Assembly: GCA_025765595.1 (NCBI GenBank)
Contig: JAIVFH010000198.1
Location: forward strand, 1-52,635
Reading direction: 5' to 3'
DNA: 52,635 bases
Origin: Obelidium mucronatum
Lineage: Eukaryota; Chytridiomycota; Chytridiomycetes; Chytridiales; Chytriomycetaceae
Below the pieces are notes generated by a model. That model did not search any database. It saw only the letters and a list, made by a program, of their open reading frames with translations, and was not told the origin of the DNA. Position 1 is the stretch's first letter, and every line of letters starts with the position of its first letter. A program made the translations under genes and the position numbers. This document shows, piece by piece, positions 41,029-51,590 of this stretch.

Positions 41029-41456
41029 GTTTGAATAATGGAAGTATGATGCTTTGTTTTTTGGGAGTACTTGGCATCGCTTGTGTGCTGCTTTTATAAT
41101 CAGCAATACAGATAAAAACATGAGCGAAAAAAAACAGTGAAACTATATCACATTAAATACGCTTTAAAATTCGAAAATCAGCTTTATGGCGACTTTTTTA
41201 AGGAATGATTGGGCCAGATGTCTGTCGGACTCAAACAACACACCTGTTGCGAGATGAATGTACCAATTCTTATTGAATACTCTGAATTTACTCGCTAATC
41301 CTTTTGTGATCCTCACACTGCACCCCAGCAAGAAAAGAATTGTCAGCATTAAAAAACGCGAAAATCCCACATTTGGTATGTTGGCCCTCTCCCCTTGTTC
41401 TTAAACTAAAACGCGCTCTTTTCATTCCAAGATACACGATCATATACCTTTATAAG

Positions 41457-43747
41457 ATGACTAATTTTTCCCAGAGAGTTGCCGCCTGGTTGACCCAGTC
41501 CTGCTGTGGAATGTCTGATCTTGACGATTCCCTTGAAGTTGACGTAATCCCCACTCCGGCTGTAGTGACCACAGCCATTGCAACTGCTCAACAACGCGCG
41601 TGCCCAGCTCTGAAATCGACTGCTCGTGATCCTTGGCTGTTTAAAGTCACACTCAAAAAGAAGCCCAATAACAGTACTCAAAAATCACGCGACCTAGACC
41701 TTGACCGTAATTCGCCAGCTAAATCCAAAACTCCCCATGTATGGTCCAGAATTGTACACCACTTTGAACGCCGCTCAGTTTCAGAAACTGCGTTGCTACA
41801 GAATTCTGATGTTCCATCGTCTCCAACACTCTCCATCATGGAATCCCCATCCTCTCAACAATTCGATTCGGCCGGCATCAAAAGCACTGTACTACCCAAA
41901 CCAAAGGCGCCGGGTTCTACTGCTATTGCTGATTGCCGTGAACTTGAAGTTACCTTGAACCCCGCTCCAACTACCGAAGCCAGTGCTACCGTTGAACTTA
42001 ACACGTGTCTGAAATTGAAATCTTCTTCTCTCCATCACTGGTTGCTTAAAATCGTACCCAAAAAGACTCGTGAAAGTACACCTGATACTGACATTGCTAG
42101 TAATCTGCAGCCAAAATCAAAAAAATCCTCTACTGCCTTGCCTGTATGGTCTAAAATTATCAGCTGCTTTGACTGTGACTCAAAATCAGAAGATATGGTG
42201 ACAAAGAATTCCCTTGATCAATCTACTTCGCCATCCAAAGTTTCCCCTATTGAACCCCAGTTAAAGGCGCCATTCGCATGGTTTCAACTTGCTACTCGCT
42301 CAAATCGGCGCTCAAAATCAGATGTTAAACCGTGTCAAAGTCAAACACCCAAAGCTCAATCTTTGCCAAAACTGACATTGATTTCCACGATTGAACCAAA
42401 ACTGTGCCCAAAGCCACTCAAGGCTCCTCTTTCAGAAGAGGAAAAGTTCCAGCTTCAAATCAATCATGAGAAAATCCACCATAAATTGTTCTTTGAGCAG
42501 TACAAAGTCGGTGGAATGTTGGGTCAAGGCGGGTTTGGTTTTGTGGTTGCAGCGACAAGCCTTGCTGACGGTACTGAGGTTAGTACCAAGTCGTTCTTTC
42601 TTTTGGGACCTATTCTCAAACATGAAAACACATATTGACAACCACAGGTTGCCGTCAAGTTTATTAAACGCAAGTTTGTCCCAAAAAGCTCTTGGGTGAC
42701 TGACCTGCCCAACAAATCCATCCCAACCGAAATTGCGGTGCTTCAAGGATTGAACCATGAAAACATCATCAAGTATGTTGGTCACTTCCAAGCACCTTCG
42801 TCGGGGTTCATCCTCTTGGTTACTGAGCTTCATGGATTGGAATGGGGAGCGACGGAAGGCGACAGCGCCATTTCTATTAATGGCTCACGTGACTTGTTTG
42901 GTTGCATTGGTATGTGTAAGATTTTCTTGTATTGATTGGTCGCTAATCACATTCATTTGAGTAGAGCAATGTAAGCCGTTCAAAACCAACATCATTTTTT
43001 CATTCCCACCAATTGATCCTTATTCTTGACTTCTTAACAGATAAGCAAATTCCCGAATCACTTGCGCGAATGATCTTTAAGCAAGTCGCCCTGGCCATTG
43101 CCTACCTTCACGGAATGGGTCTTGTGCATTGTGACATCAAGGACGAGAATATCGTCCTTGATGAAAATTACAATGTCCGCCTTATTGACTTTGGAGGTGC
43201 TTGCCTCGTGCCAGAAAAAGAAACCAACTACTTTAAAGAGTTTTGCGGAACTGAGCAATACGCCAGTCCCGAAATCATCGCAGGAAAAGCATACAGAGGG
43301 CCCGAAGCCGATATCTGGTAAGCCAAAACTGCTGCTTAAACAGGATAAATTCGTTTTGAAGCTTGAACTTATTTCAGGGCTCTCGGTGTACTTCTGTACA
43401 CTATGCTGTATGGAGTGAATCCGTTTGACAGCGTGGATGAGATATCTTGTGGGGAATATCGTATTCCCATAAGCCTTGCATCGGATCGACGCATTTTTGG
43501 TAAGATCAAGAAAATTAAATGGGCATTCTGGAATACTTTAGGCTTAGAAATGTTTTGTGTTGTCAGGATGCAGAGATTTGATCAAGAAAATGTTAAAGTA
43601 CAACCCCACCGAGAGAATCACCATCTCAGAGGTTAGATCTTGGGAAATCTCAAGTATAATCATTTTTACTAATTTCGAGTTTTAAAGATACTCGCCCATG
43701 AGTGGGTGGACTGGGTTGCTGAATCTGACAGTGATTACTTGCTCTAA
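41457..43747 (+). CDS. PASK/PIM-like Ser/Thr kinase with HCD loop
   Basis: Six exons close in frame: 41457-42578, 42648-42909, 43041-43317, 43378-43499, 43567-43631 and 43688-43747 (635 aa). The first ~340 residues are low-complexity, with internal repeats: WLFKVTLKKKPNNSTQKS ... VWSRIVHHFERRSVSE and WLLKIVPKKTRESTPDTD ... VWSKIISCFDCDSKSE. The kinase domain starts near residue 350: glycine loop GQGGFGFVV, lysine in VAVKF (K378), SRDLFGCI, catalytic LVHCDIKDENIVLD (D493), LIDFGGA (D511), GTEQYASPEI and ADIWALGVLL. The catalytic loop has Cys in place of the usual Arg before Asp. It resembles the PAS-kinase/PIM group, which carries HRDIKDEN there. No PAS domain is seen. Confidence 0.85.
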
Positions 43748-44046
43748 GTTTTGGCACAAATTTTTTTCGTTTTTTCCTATGTTTGGTTCTTGGATCATTG
43801 AGTTGTGTCTTGTGTGCAAAGTATTTGACGTGTTAACTGGTAGAGTAGAGTATAGAAGAGTAGAGTATAGAAGAGTAGAGCATAGAGCAGTGTATCAGTA
43901 GTAATGGACAATGATAGAATAGATAGTAGAGTGCATTGATAGAGTGAGATAAGAAGTAGATAATTAATAGAGTTTAGAATCGTTTTTATTGCTGTTTTTG
44001 TCTGCTTTTTAAAAGGGGCACAATAATGCTTTGTTCTTGAAAAAAA
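43748..44046. other. Intergenic region with short tandem repeat
   Basis: Between the kinase stop and the next gene. The middle (about 43838-43895) has two to three copies of a ~15-bp unit AGAGTAGAGTATAGA followed by degenerate AGTAGA repeats. No gene is seen. Confidence 0.5.
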
Positions 44047-45292
44047 ATGCCAACTGAATTCGACAATCTTTTGAAAGACCTCGACGCCAGTCTGGATGAG
44101 ATCAAAACAGGTAAATAACTGCCTGAATGAATTGCTGGCGTCTTCTAGTGGATAATCCGCGAATCGTCTGTCTGGCATTGACGGCCAAGCAGCTTTTACG
44201 CCACACACCACCTTCTTATACCATCCAACCATCGAAACTCGCTCAACGCAACAACCCCTAACCCCAACCATCCAGGATCGCATCCAAACGAACCGAAAAC
44301 GGTATCCCAAGTATTGCAGCTACCAAACTCGCTCTCGGGAACAATGGAAGTGATCCCACCAACCAACCAAACCAAAAAGAATGCAGTCCCATGGGTCCCT
44401 CGATTCTTTATCCTCACTTCAGATACACTGTTCATGTTTGTCTCATCGGATCCAGCCGAACCTGTGCTGGATCAATTCAAAATCACAAGCCAGACAGAGG
44501 CGATCCCGTCATTGGGATATTTGCCGGGGAACCCAATGGCGTTTGAAGTTGCAGATGGATTCTTTCAAAAGTCGTGGATGTGAGTCTGTCTTTCTCCCTC
44601 TGTCTGTTTTTTGGCTATGGTGAAGTGGCAACGGAGTTTTTAATCTCTCTGCTTCGAAAGATTAAAGGCGCCGTCAAAAACGGCCAAAGACACTTGGATG
44701 GAATCTATAAGAATTGCGACGCCGCCTGGACGAAATGAAGACGATTTATATGAGTACCTTGACGAGTATGCTGACCAGGATAGCGAGGTAAAGGGGAATT
44801 TTTTTTTGGCAACTTTTGGTCTCATTTTGGTTGTTACAGAATACTGCCGTGTCGCGAAAGCAAAACATCCAGGCATTTAAAGAGCATCAACGATACAGGG
44901 GAGTTCCTATCGCTATTTCGCGAGCAAACTCTGTTGGATCATCTGTACAACAATCGTTTTCTCCGCCAGCAAACTTCCAATTGCAACTTAACTGGGAAAG
45001 ACGCGACTCAGAATCAACGTTTGATGACTCCTTTGGTGGCAGTAGGAAATCAGTTGTTTCAACGTCCGGTGGAAGCGGAAGTGTTGGGAGTGCTTTGTAT
45101 CCCCCGCCTCATCCTCTAGCTCAAGCGGGTATACCGGGAGGAGGAGTTTTTGGGTCTTCATCTGCTCCATCGGAGCCATTTATGCAGAGATCATGGAGTA
45201 CAAACTCGGGATCTGGGGGATCAGGAGCAGAAGTCAAGAGAAAGAAGAGCACTTCAAAAGCTCAAATAGCAAAAGCTTTTATACAATTTTAA
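44047..45292 (+). CDS. Cluster gene 4: PH-domain protein
   Basis: Exon 1 (44047-44110) encodes MPTEFDNLLKDLDASLDEIK and ends in phase 1. Exon 2 starts at 44276 (GSHPNEPKTVSQVLQLPNSL). A PH domain follows: GTMEVI as the first strand, VPWVPRFFILTSDTLFMFV, LDQFKITSQTEAIPSL, NPMAFEVADGFFQKSWM, and the C-terminal helix across an intron (RLKAPSKTAKDTWMESIRI). Directly after it comes the family motif NEDDLYEYLDEYADQDSE, then a Ser/Gly-rich tail ending AQIAKAFIQF. The PH domain suggests binding of phosphoinositides or proteins at membranes. The exact ligand is unknown. Confidence 0.7.
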
Positions 45293-45403
45293 AAGCATGT
45301 CAAATAATGTAAAAATCGATTTTTTTTTCGCTTTTTTGATTAAAAAAGTCTTTCTTGGAACGATTTTTTTGCGACCCAAACACCAGCCCTTCCTTCCAAG
45401 CAC

Positions 45404-46770
45404 ATGTCCCGCCGTCGAAATGTGGACTCGCTGATGTGGGATCTGAACAAGAGCTTTACGGACTTCATGACAGATCAGCAAGATGGTAAAGCCAGGGGGT
45501 TGTAGAGTTGGATATCATTTCAACTGACACTTTGACTTGCCCTCCTCCGCCACTTGACATAGAATCTGTCACTTCACCCATGGCAAGACAGTTTAATCAC
45601 AAGGGAACTGTGTCCATAACCGTTTCAGACTTGATGAGTGAGTTGGGAGTATAGATTAGATACAGTTTGCCTTAAAAAAAAACACTGATCCTCAATCCCT
45701 ATGAAAATTCAACAGAGAAACGAAAAGCCGTCTCGGGCCACCTACAAGTCGTTTACCCTTCTCAACTCCCCAACATTGCACAGCTATCAAGCCTACCTTG
45801 GGCACCTCGATTCTTTGTTTTACTCAATGAATCCATGTACCTGTTTTCCAGCTCCGAACCTGATGAAATCTGTTTAGATTCATTTGAATTATCGTCTTCT
45901 ACTTTTGTTTTACCGAAACTGCAGCGAGTCAATGCACCCCTTGCGTTCGAAGTCGTCGAGACCTGTCAATTCTCGAACCTGGAAAACAAGTCCTGGCTCT
46001 TGCGAACACCGAATCAAGCGGCGCATATAATGTGGGTGACGTTGATTAATAAGGCGATCGAGCAGGCTTCGATCCGTTTCAGTATGCAGCCGCCGCCACC
46101 GGCGAGGCATGGGAAAATCAACAGTCGAACTGAGTTTGCTCTTCAGAATTATTTCAAGAGTATGGGAGCTGCTGCTGCTACTGAAAGTGTTGGTGGAAGT
46201 ACAAACAGCCGTTTCAACAGGGAAGGAGAGGAATCGGCAAGCTATCTTGACATTCTGCAAGAATACGATCAGTTCTTGGAAGTAGTAGCCCTTCCGCAGA
46301 ATATTAGAGATGACTCGGCGTTTGGACTTTCATCTGCTCCTGTAGTTTCGAATGCGTTAGACTACGACGGGCCGACAGTGTATGAAATGGGGTTGGGCGG
46401 GGCTCATGGAATGGGGAGGTTGCGGTCTATTAAGAGTAGAAAGTCTGTTTTGAGTCGACGGAACAGCGATACGACAACTAACGCGCACCTTTCTCAAGAG
46501 TTTGAGGATGCGTGGCGTTTTATTGCCGCGCCAGTTAGAAAATCTCAGTTGATGTTTGGAATAGATGAAAATAAGGCGCCTACTGCAAGAGATGAAGAGG
46601 ACTTGTTGGAGCTTGTGGGTCGAGGAGGGAAGGGAGTTGATAATGGTGTTGGAGTCGCGTGGTTGGGCAGGTCCCAGTCGGAAAAGACGCCAGTTATTAA
46701 TATTCAAAACGCACCACCGCAGAAGGTGTTGGGCTTTTCAGCGAGAGCAAAGAAGTGGTTTGGGTTTTAA
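45404..46770 (+). CDS. Cluster gene 5: PH-domain protein
   Basis: Three exons: 45404-45485, 45563-45637 and 45716-46770 (403 aa). Exon 1 encodes MSRRRNVDSLMWDLNKSFTD and ends in phase 1. The PH domain runs VSGHLQVVYPSQLPNIAQLS, LPWAPRFFVLLNESMYLFSS, LAFEVVETCQFSNLENKSWL, and ends in HIMWVTLINKAIEQ. The tail has EEDLLELVGRGGKGVDNG and ends GFSARAKKWFGF. It is the clearest intact PH member of the cluster. Confidence 0.75.
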
Positions 46771-46947
46771 AGGGATGTTGTTTGGGAATTTCGATAATAG
46801 AATTAGATGAATATTTAGTGTTTGATATGAGAGGACCATAGCTCTCACTTGAATTTTAATTCATGGGTTGAAGGACTGAGGTGGGATTCCTTATTGGCTT
46901 GTGCTTGGCCAAAAAAAAAAACGTTCAATCCCACATAAATCCGACTA

Positions 46948-48108
46948 ATGTCACTTCGAGCAACAAGTCGCACAATGAATCAAATCTCTCTGGCGATCAG
47001 CAACAACGATAATGGTGTGTCTCTGTCGGACAGTGAGGGTTTGCTATGTTTTGGTCTAACTCTCTGGTATGCAGCCACCCAACTTCGAGCACCACGAAGC
47101 CATTCGAATAGCAGACCATCTACATCAAATAAAAAGGATGAAGTCAATCACAATAACAAAGCTCTTGGGTATGTTTTTGCATGTAGTCGAATTGGTCTCA
47201 ACTATGATACAGACCTTCCCACTGCCCTGTCTGGCCAGCTTGAGCTTTATATTAAGCCAACCAAACACGACGAAGAAGGAGCTCTTGTAGATCGTTTCTT
47301 TGTACTTGCATCTAGGACGGTTTACATGTTTGTTTCAAGAATGACCACCGGCAAACCGTTAGCTGCTATCGATCTGTCTCCAGGCTGCATACATTGTCAC
47401 GAATATTCAAGGAGCGACTGATCTTGCATTTGAGGTTGTTGGAGAGACAGGAGGATTGTTGACATCGTGGATGTGAGCACTTGGCTGTGTTTGGTTACCA
47501 GAATATGTGTTAATATCTGTTTTCATCAAATAGACTTTGCTCCAAAACTATAGCGACAAAGAACTTGTGGGTTGATGTTATAACCCACGCAATCAAGTCT
47601 AGCATTGACTGAAGCTGCGAAATTTGCGGCAGCCTACTGCGGTTCCTTCATCTGTGATGATGATGCTTCCTCCAAGAAACAATTCTTATCCAATGAATCG
47701 ATCTGTTTCTCATCAAGGAGATGAACGCCGCACAGTCAATCCGAATTATCAGCTGCAACATGAGGAATATCGCAGAGTGTTGAGTCAACGACTACAAGTT
47801 CGCGAATGCGGCTGAGTCGGCAAAGTCACAGCATAACCAAGGACGCGCGGTATTATTGTTTGTTATTGACATCACCAATGGTTTTTGTCTAACCTCCTTC
47901 TTGTAGCAACTCCGAAGAGGTTCAGATCCTTCAATTTATCAAGGAAATAGTGGCGAAATCTTGAGAGCGGATACTGAAATCTCTGTGGAAGATAATATCT
48001 TCTTTGAAGTATCTAAAAAGTTGGACGGTAGGACTGATGACAAAGTCCGTTGAACCCAAAAAGACGGTTAAACGTCGCGTCAAAACAGCAATCATGGGGG
48101 TTTTGTAA
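46948..48108 (+). CDS. Cluster gene 6: PH-domain protein, frame broken
   Basis: Exon 1 (46948-47014) encodes MSLRATSRTMNQISLAISNN and ends in phase 1 like the other members. The PH domain begins SGQLELYIKPTKHDEEGALV and DRFFVLASRTVYMFVSR. At about 47383 (CCAGGCTGC) one extra base shifts the frame, after which it resumes AYIVTNIQGATDLAFEVVG. The PH helix is LCSKTIATKNLWVDVITHAI. Downstream come PRNNSYPMNRSVSHQGDE, LRRGSDPSIYQGNSGEIL and a basic end (SVEPKKTVKRRVKTAIMGVL). The region around 47605 also has an unresolved frame change. It could be a decaying paralogue or an assembly error. Confidence 0.5.
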
Positions 48109-48181
48109 ACGGTTATTTTTTTCGCGGCCTTGTTTTTCGTTCTATGTGAAGATAAAACAGTGATTCCAATTTGGTATTTAT

Positions 48182-48760
48182 TCAAAGTTTCCGAAAAAAG
48201 AACAAAGCTGCAACCAAAAGAAAAGAAAAGGGATGAATATTCGCGTTACTCTTTATGGAGGTGATACTCTTTATGGAGGTGACGGCTGTTGCAGTGACAA
48301 GAACGGGAATTCCCGTTGGTTGAGCTGTTGGCAGCACCAGTTTTTGGAAGTGAATCGACGCCTGCAATCACGGGCAAGCCAAGCGGATTCAAATCGGCGA
48401 AAGCGATCGTCGCGTTCCTGACCTGGCGCGCCGCCCATCATGCTGCTGCTGCAGACCGCCATTCTGGCAACAGGTATCGCAGGCGGTTAATTTCGAGACC
48501 AGGATTTCGTTGATGCTCGGCGAAGAGCAGCGCGAACACGCGAGCTGGCAGCTTGGCGCCTCTGGGAATTGCTCGGCGCACTGCGGGGAGACCTCGAGGG
48601 CTGCCGGAGCGCAAAGGGCGGCGCCGCTCTTGTCGCACTCGAAGCGGCAGTGGTTCGCCGACGCTTCGCATGGGCCGCCGGACTTGAAGCAGCGCTGGCA
48701 GGAGCTGATGCAGTCGCTGCTGCCGGGAAAGGCGGCACACCCAGGGGGGAGGGTGGCCAT
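48182..48760 (-). CDS. Cysteine-rich protein 1, probable GPI anchor
   Basis: An ATG at 48760 opens a cysteine-rich frame: PPGCAAFPGSSDCISSCQRC, NHCRFECDKSGAALC, ALEVSPQCAEQFPEAPSCQL, then ACSRC and CDTCCQNGG. Downstream in another frame is a C-terminus ending FSFLLVAALFFFRKL at 48182, a typical GPI-attachment tail, probably joined by an intron near 48380-48440 that was not resolved. A direct repeat of ACTCTTTATGGAGGTGA (48247 and 48265) encodes a duplicated TSIKSI. GC-rich relative to its surroundings. Paralogues lie at 50381 and 50959. No signal peptide is seen at the chosen start. Confidence 0.55.
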
Positions 48761-49222
48761 TTTTGGAACAAATTAAATCCACTTTCCACTTGACACAAGC
48801 CGAACCAAACGGTTGTGAACCCTGCTTTTTGCTTCTCTTCTTGGAGGCTTTCACTGCGCCTCTCGGCTTTGTGAAACTGTCGACGAAGAAGGAACCGTGC
48901 TTTGAGCACGAGATACTAGCTTTTTTTCTCACCAAAACAATCCCTTCCAGATTGAAGCCAAGCTGTTAGAGTCCTTGCACGTGTCGAACAGTAAACAACG
49001 CAGTAATTTGAATCTATGATCGACATATTTTTCCCATTATCGCCCATTCTTTTTTTTTTTGGGTTCAAGGCTCACTAGCAGTCGAACTTTGGAATCAAGT
49101 TGAAAGTAGACTCTCCCCACATCCATACCGCATGCACTAACCATCACATTCATTTAGTGGCCCCCCGCGACAGAACAGATGCTTTCAACAAGGTGTGTGC
49201 TGATATATATGCTCTCAGAAGC
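48761..49222. other. Divergent intergenic region
   Basis: About 460 bp between the divergent cysteine-rich gene and the syntaxin gene. It probably holds both promoters and perhaps a 5' non-coding exon of the syntaxin. Frames here are not conserved in appearance. A poly-T run is at 49050-49060. Confidence 0.35.
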
Positions 49223-50359
49223 ATGCAAAGAGACACACGACTGAACCTAACATTGAATTCACAGAGCAATCCAAGCAGAAACTACGAATACAAACCAATT
49301 GAAGAATCGAATGCATTTACAACGGGCCCAGAGGGTGCTATCCATCATCGAGCCGGCTTTCAACAAGACACTGTCCTCCTCGTCAGGGCTGAGGACATGG
49401 CCACGTTCAACAGACAGAGCCAAGCTATAGAAGGCTATCTTACAAGAATTGAAAACGGAATCTATCATTTGAAGCAGTTTCTAAAGGCGCTTCAAAACGA
49501 AACTGATATCGCCAAGGTCGAAAGTGAGTTCATGAAAAGCAATGCCATCAAAACACAAGAGTCACAACTTGAACATCCTACAACCATATCAGATATCACG
49601 ACTGGCATGAACTCGATTAGAAGTGAAGTGGAGTGCCTCACTGTCATTTTTCTCGTGATGGACTCAAGATGCTTCTTCAATCTCAACGCGGTGATAAAAT
49701 TGAACGAAAGAGAGTACACCAAAATCTCCTTGGCAGACTGCGATCTTTGACTCAATCCTATATGGATGTTCAAAAAGAGACTCAAACAGTTCACCAAAAC
49801 AGAGTTTGCTCGGCAATACAGAATTGTGAATCCCGCTGCAACTGAAACTGAAATTGAGAATGGTAAGAGACTTTTAACAGAGCGCTTTTTTTTGTATTCA
49901 AGTTCTTTTTTTTTTTAATTCTCTATTCTGTAGCAATTCAATTGGGCCAAACAAGCGTCTTCAGCGATGCTCTAACAGCAAATCGACAAATCTTGAGAGA
50001 AGTCGAATCTCGCCAGAACGAGTTGGTTAAACTTCTTCAGTCTCTCAATGACCTTGCATCCATCATGACGGAATTGCATGCTCTTATAAACGTGAGTTTC
50101 GTAATTCTTTGTCGCTGCTTTTTCAAACTTTTTTTATCGTTTTTTTTGGAAGTCGCAACAAGAAATGATCGACGTTACAGAATCCAATGTTGGCAATGCT
50201 GTAGACCATATGGAAAAAGGAATCCACGAAGTCCATATTGCAACAGGCCACGCCGCAAATGCGCGAGCGACTCAATGGAAAATCTTTGCTGTTGTTTCGA
50301 TTCTGGTATTGATTTTAATCATTTTTATTGTCTACGAAGTTATGAAAAACAAGCAGTAA
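49223..50359 (+). CDS. Syntaxin (Qa-SNARE), plasma-membrane type
   Basis: Membrane-anchored t-SNARE for vesicle fusion. The Habc region includes FKALQNETDIAKVE-like helices (IENGIYHLKQFLKALQNE) and LGRLRSLTQSYMDVQ. TKTEFARQYRIVNPAATETE leads into the SNARE motif ILREVESRQNELVKLLQSLN and TELHALIN|SQQEMIDVTESN, whose first Gln in SQQEMID is the zero-layer glutamine. The C-terminal anchor is KIFAVVSILVLILIIFIVYE. Exons 49934-50091 and 50153-50359 are certain. At 49772-49776 (five A) the frame needs one base less to continue into KRLKQFTKTEFARQYR. A ~41-nt intron starting GTGGAGTG near 49629 is inferred. The start ATG is tentative. Confidence 0.85.
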
Positions 50360-50380
50360 AAGAACATCACATCTTTTTTT

Positions 50381-50911
50381 TTATTGGAATATCGCCCATG
50401 CAAGGAGAGTCAACAATAAAATTCCACCACTTGGACTTCCAGAAGTTGTTTGTGGAGACTTGGTTTCAATTGAAACGGTTTGGAGAGACTTTATCGTAGT
50501 AGTCGTCGACGATTCAACAGGCGCCAATGTTACAAGTGGCAAAGCCAAGGGATTCAAGTCTGAAAATTTAAGTGTTGTGTTCTGAGTGACAGGTCCCTCT
50601 CTACTACAAATCGCGGTCTGAGAAGCAGGATCGCATGACAGATTCTGACTGAAGGGAACACAGCCTGAGCTTTTAATGGTAGGGCATTTGGAGCAAGCCA
50701 GTTGGCAATCGATCGAGTTTGGGTACAATTGAATACAGGAAGACGGCACTTCGACGGCAGAGGGCATACATTACCAAGAAGTACCAGCGGCGTTGCAGTC
50801 AAAGGTACAGTGGTTTTCAGAGATGCTGCAAGCGCCTGCAGCGCCGTAGCAGTTGATGCATTGAGCACGGCATTCATTGCTGCTTTGGAGCGAGTCGCAG
50901 GTGGACGGCAT
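50381..50911 (-). CDS. Cysteine-rich protein 2 with GPI tail and in-frame stop
   Basis: From an ATG at 50911: MPSTCDSLQSSNECRAQC, CSISENHCTFDCNAAGTSW, then TAA at 50773-50771, and in the same frame CMPSAVEVPSSCIQLYPN, DCQLACSKCP, a Ser/Thr-rich stalk, and GGILLLTLLAWAIFQ as a GPI-attachment tail. Alignment with protein 1 (ALEVSPQC / AVEVPSSC; SCQLACSRC / DCQLACSKC) runs straight across the stop, which occupies one extra codon. It may be a recent nonsense insertion, a sequencing error, or the start may be the internal ATG at 50767. Confidence 0.5.
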
Positions 50912-50958
50912 TTTGGAGGGGGGTTCCTTTTTGTTGGGAAGTCAATTCCTTATCGTTT

Positions 50959-51399
50959 TCATTGACTTGCAAATTTGATTGGACAAGCCATATGATTAAA
51001 AGTGAGTATGGGTAGACAACCGCATCTTAACATGCATGGTGACACTGATGATGCTGGCAGTTTCCATTTGTGCCTGGGGAACCCCACGCCTGTCGTGCAA
51101 ACCGCGCTTTTCGCAGCAACATTGCATAAAGTCAAGGAGGACGATGAAAATTCATTCGAGCCTGGCGCTGAGGACAGGAAGCAGGCCAATTGAGAGTCTA
51201 GCGGGTCAAAGTATTTCTCTGCACAGGATGGGCTTGATCTCCAAGGCCGAAGCCACACATTTGGCATATCCAGAGGCATCGCATTGGAAGTCGCAGAGGA
51301 GGTGCCTTTGAAGCTGTCAATGCATGGCGCCATGCATTTGCTGATTGAGGTAGGGATACACTGGTTGGGAAGGGTATCAGTTGGCTTCTTTTGATTCAA
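50959..51399 (-). CDS. Cysteine-rich protein 3
   Basis: 146 codons from MNQKKPTDTLPNQCIPTS. It shares SPSCAEKYFDPLDSQLAC with protein 1 (QCAEQFPEAPSCQLAC) and an initial C-x-C pattern (QCIPTSISKCMAPCIDSF). The later part (FPRHKWKLPASSVSPCML) does not resemble the others and lacks a GPI tail, so the 3' half may be in another frame or exon. Third member of the local cysteine-rich family. Confidence 0.4.
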   Translation of the reverse strand: MNQKKPTDTLPNQCIPTSISKCMAPCIDSFKGTSSATSNAMPLDMPNVWLRPWRSSPSCAEKYFDPLDSQLACFLSSAPGSNEFSSSSLTLCNVAAKSAVCTTGVGFPRHKWKLPASSVSPCMLRCGCLPILTFNHMACPIKFASQ

Positions 51400-51590
51400 T
51401 CTTTTGACTCAAAGAATGCTGATGCTTCAATGAGGCTATGATAACCAATTCTTCACCGCAGGGTTATATGGTTATGAGAGCTCAAGAAGGTGGATAGATT
51501 TATTAATATTAATTCATTTGCACGGATCGGTTTTTTTTTTTGTGTTTAGCTTGGAAAGCTGGATCATTGCACAGCCACGATCACCATACA

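Noticed and set aside
48438..48935. Other minus- and plus-strand frames over the GC-rich cysteine gene
   Set aside because: GC-rich DNA opens many frames. Only the frame with regular cysteine spacing matches the paralogue at 50381.
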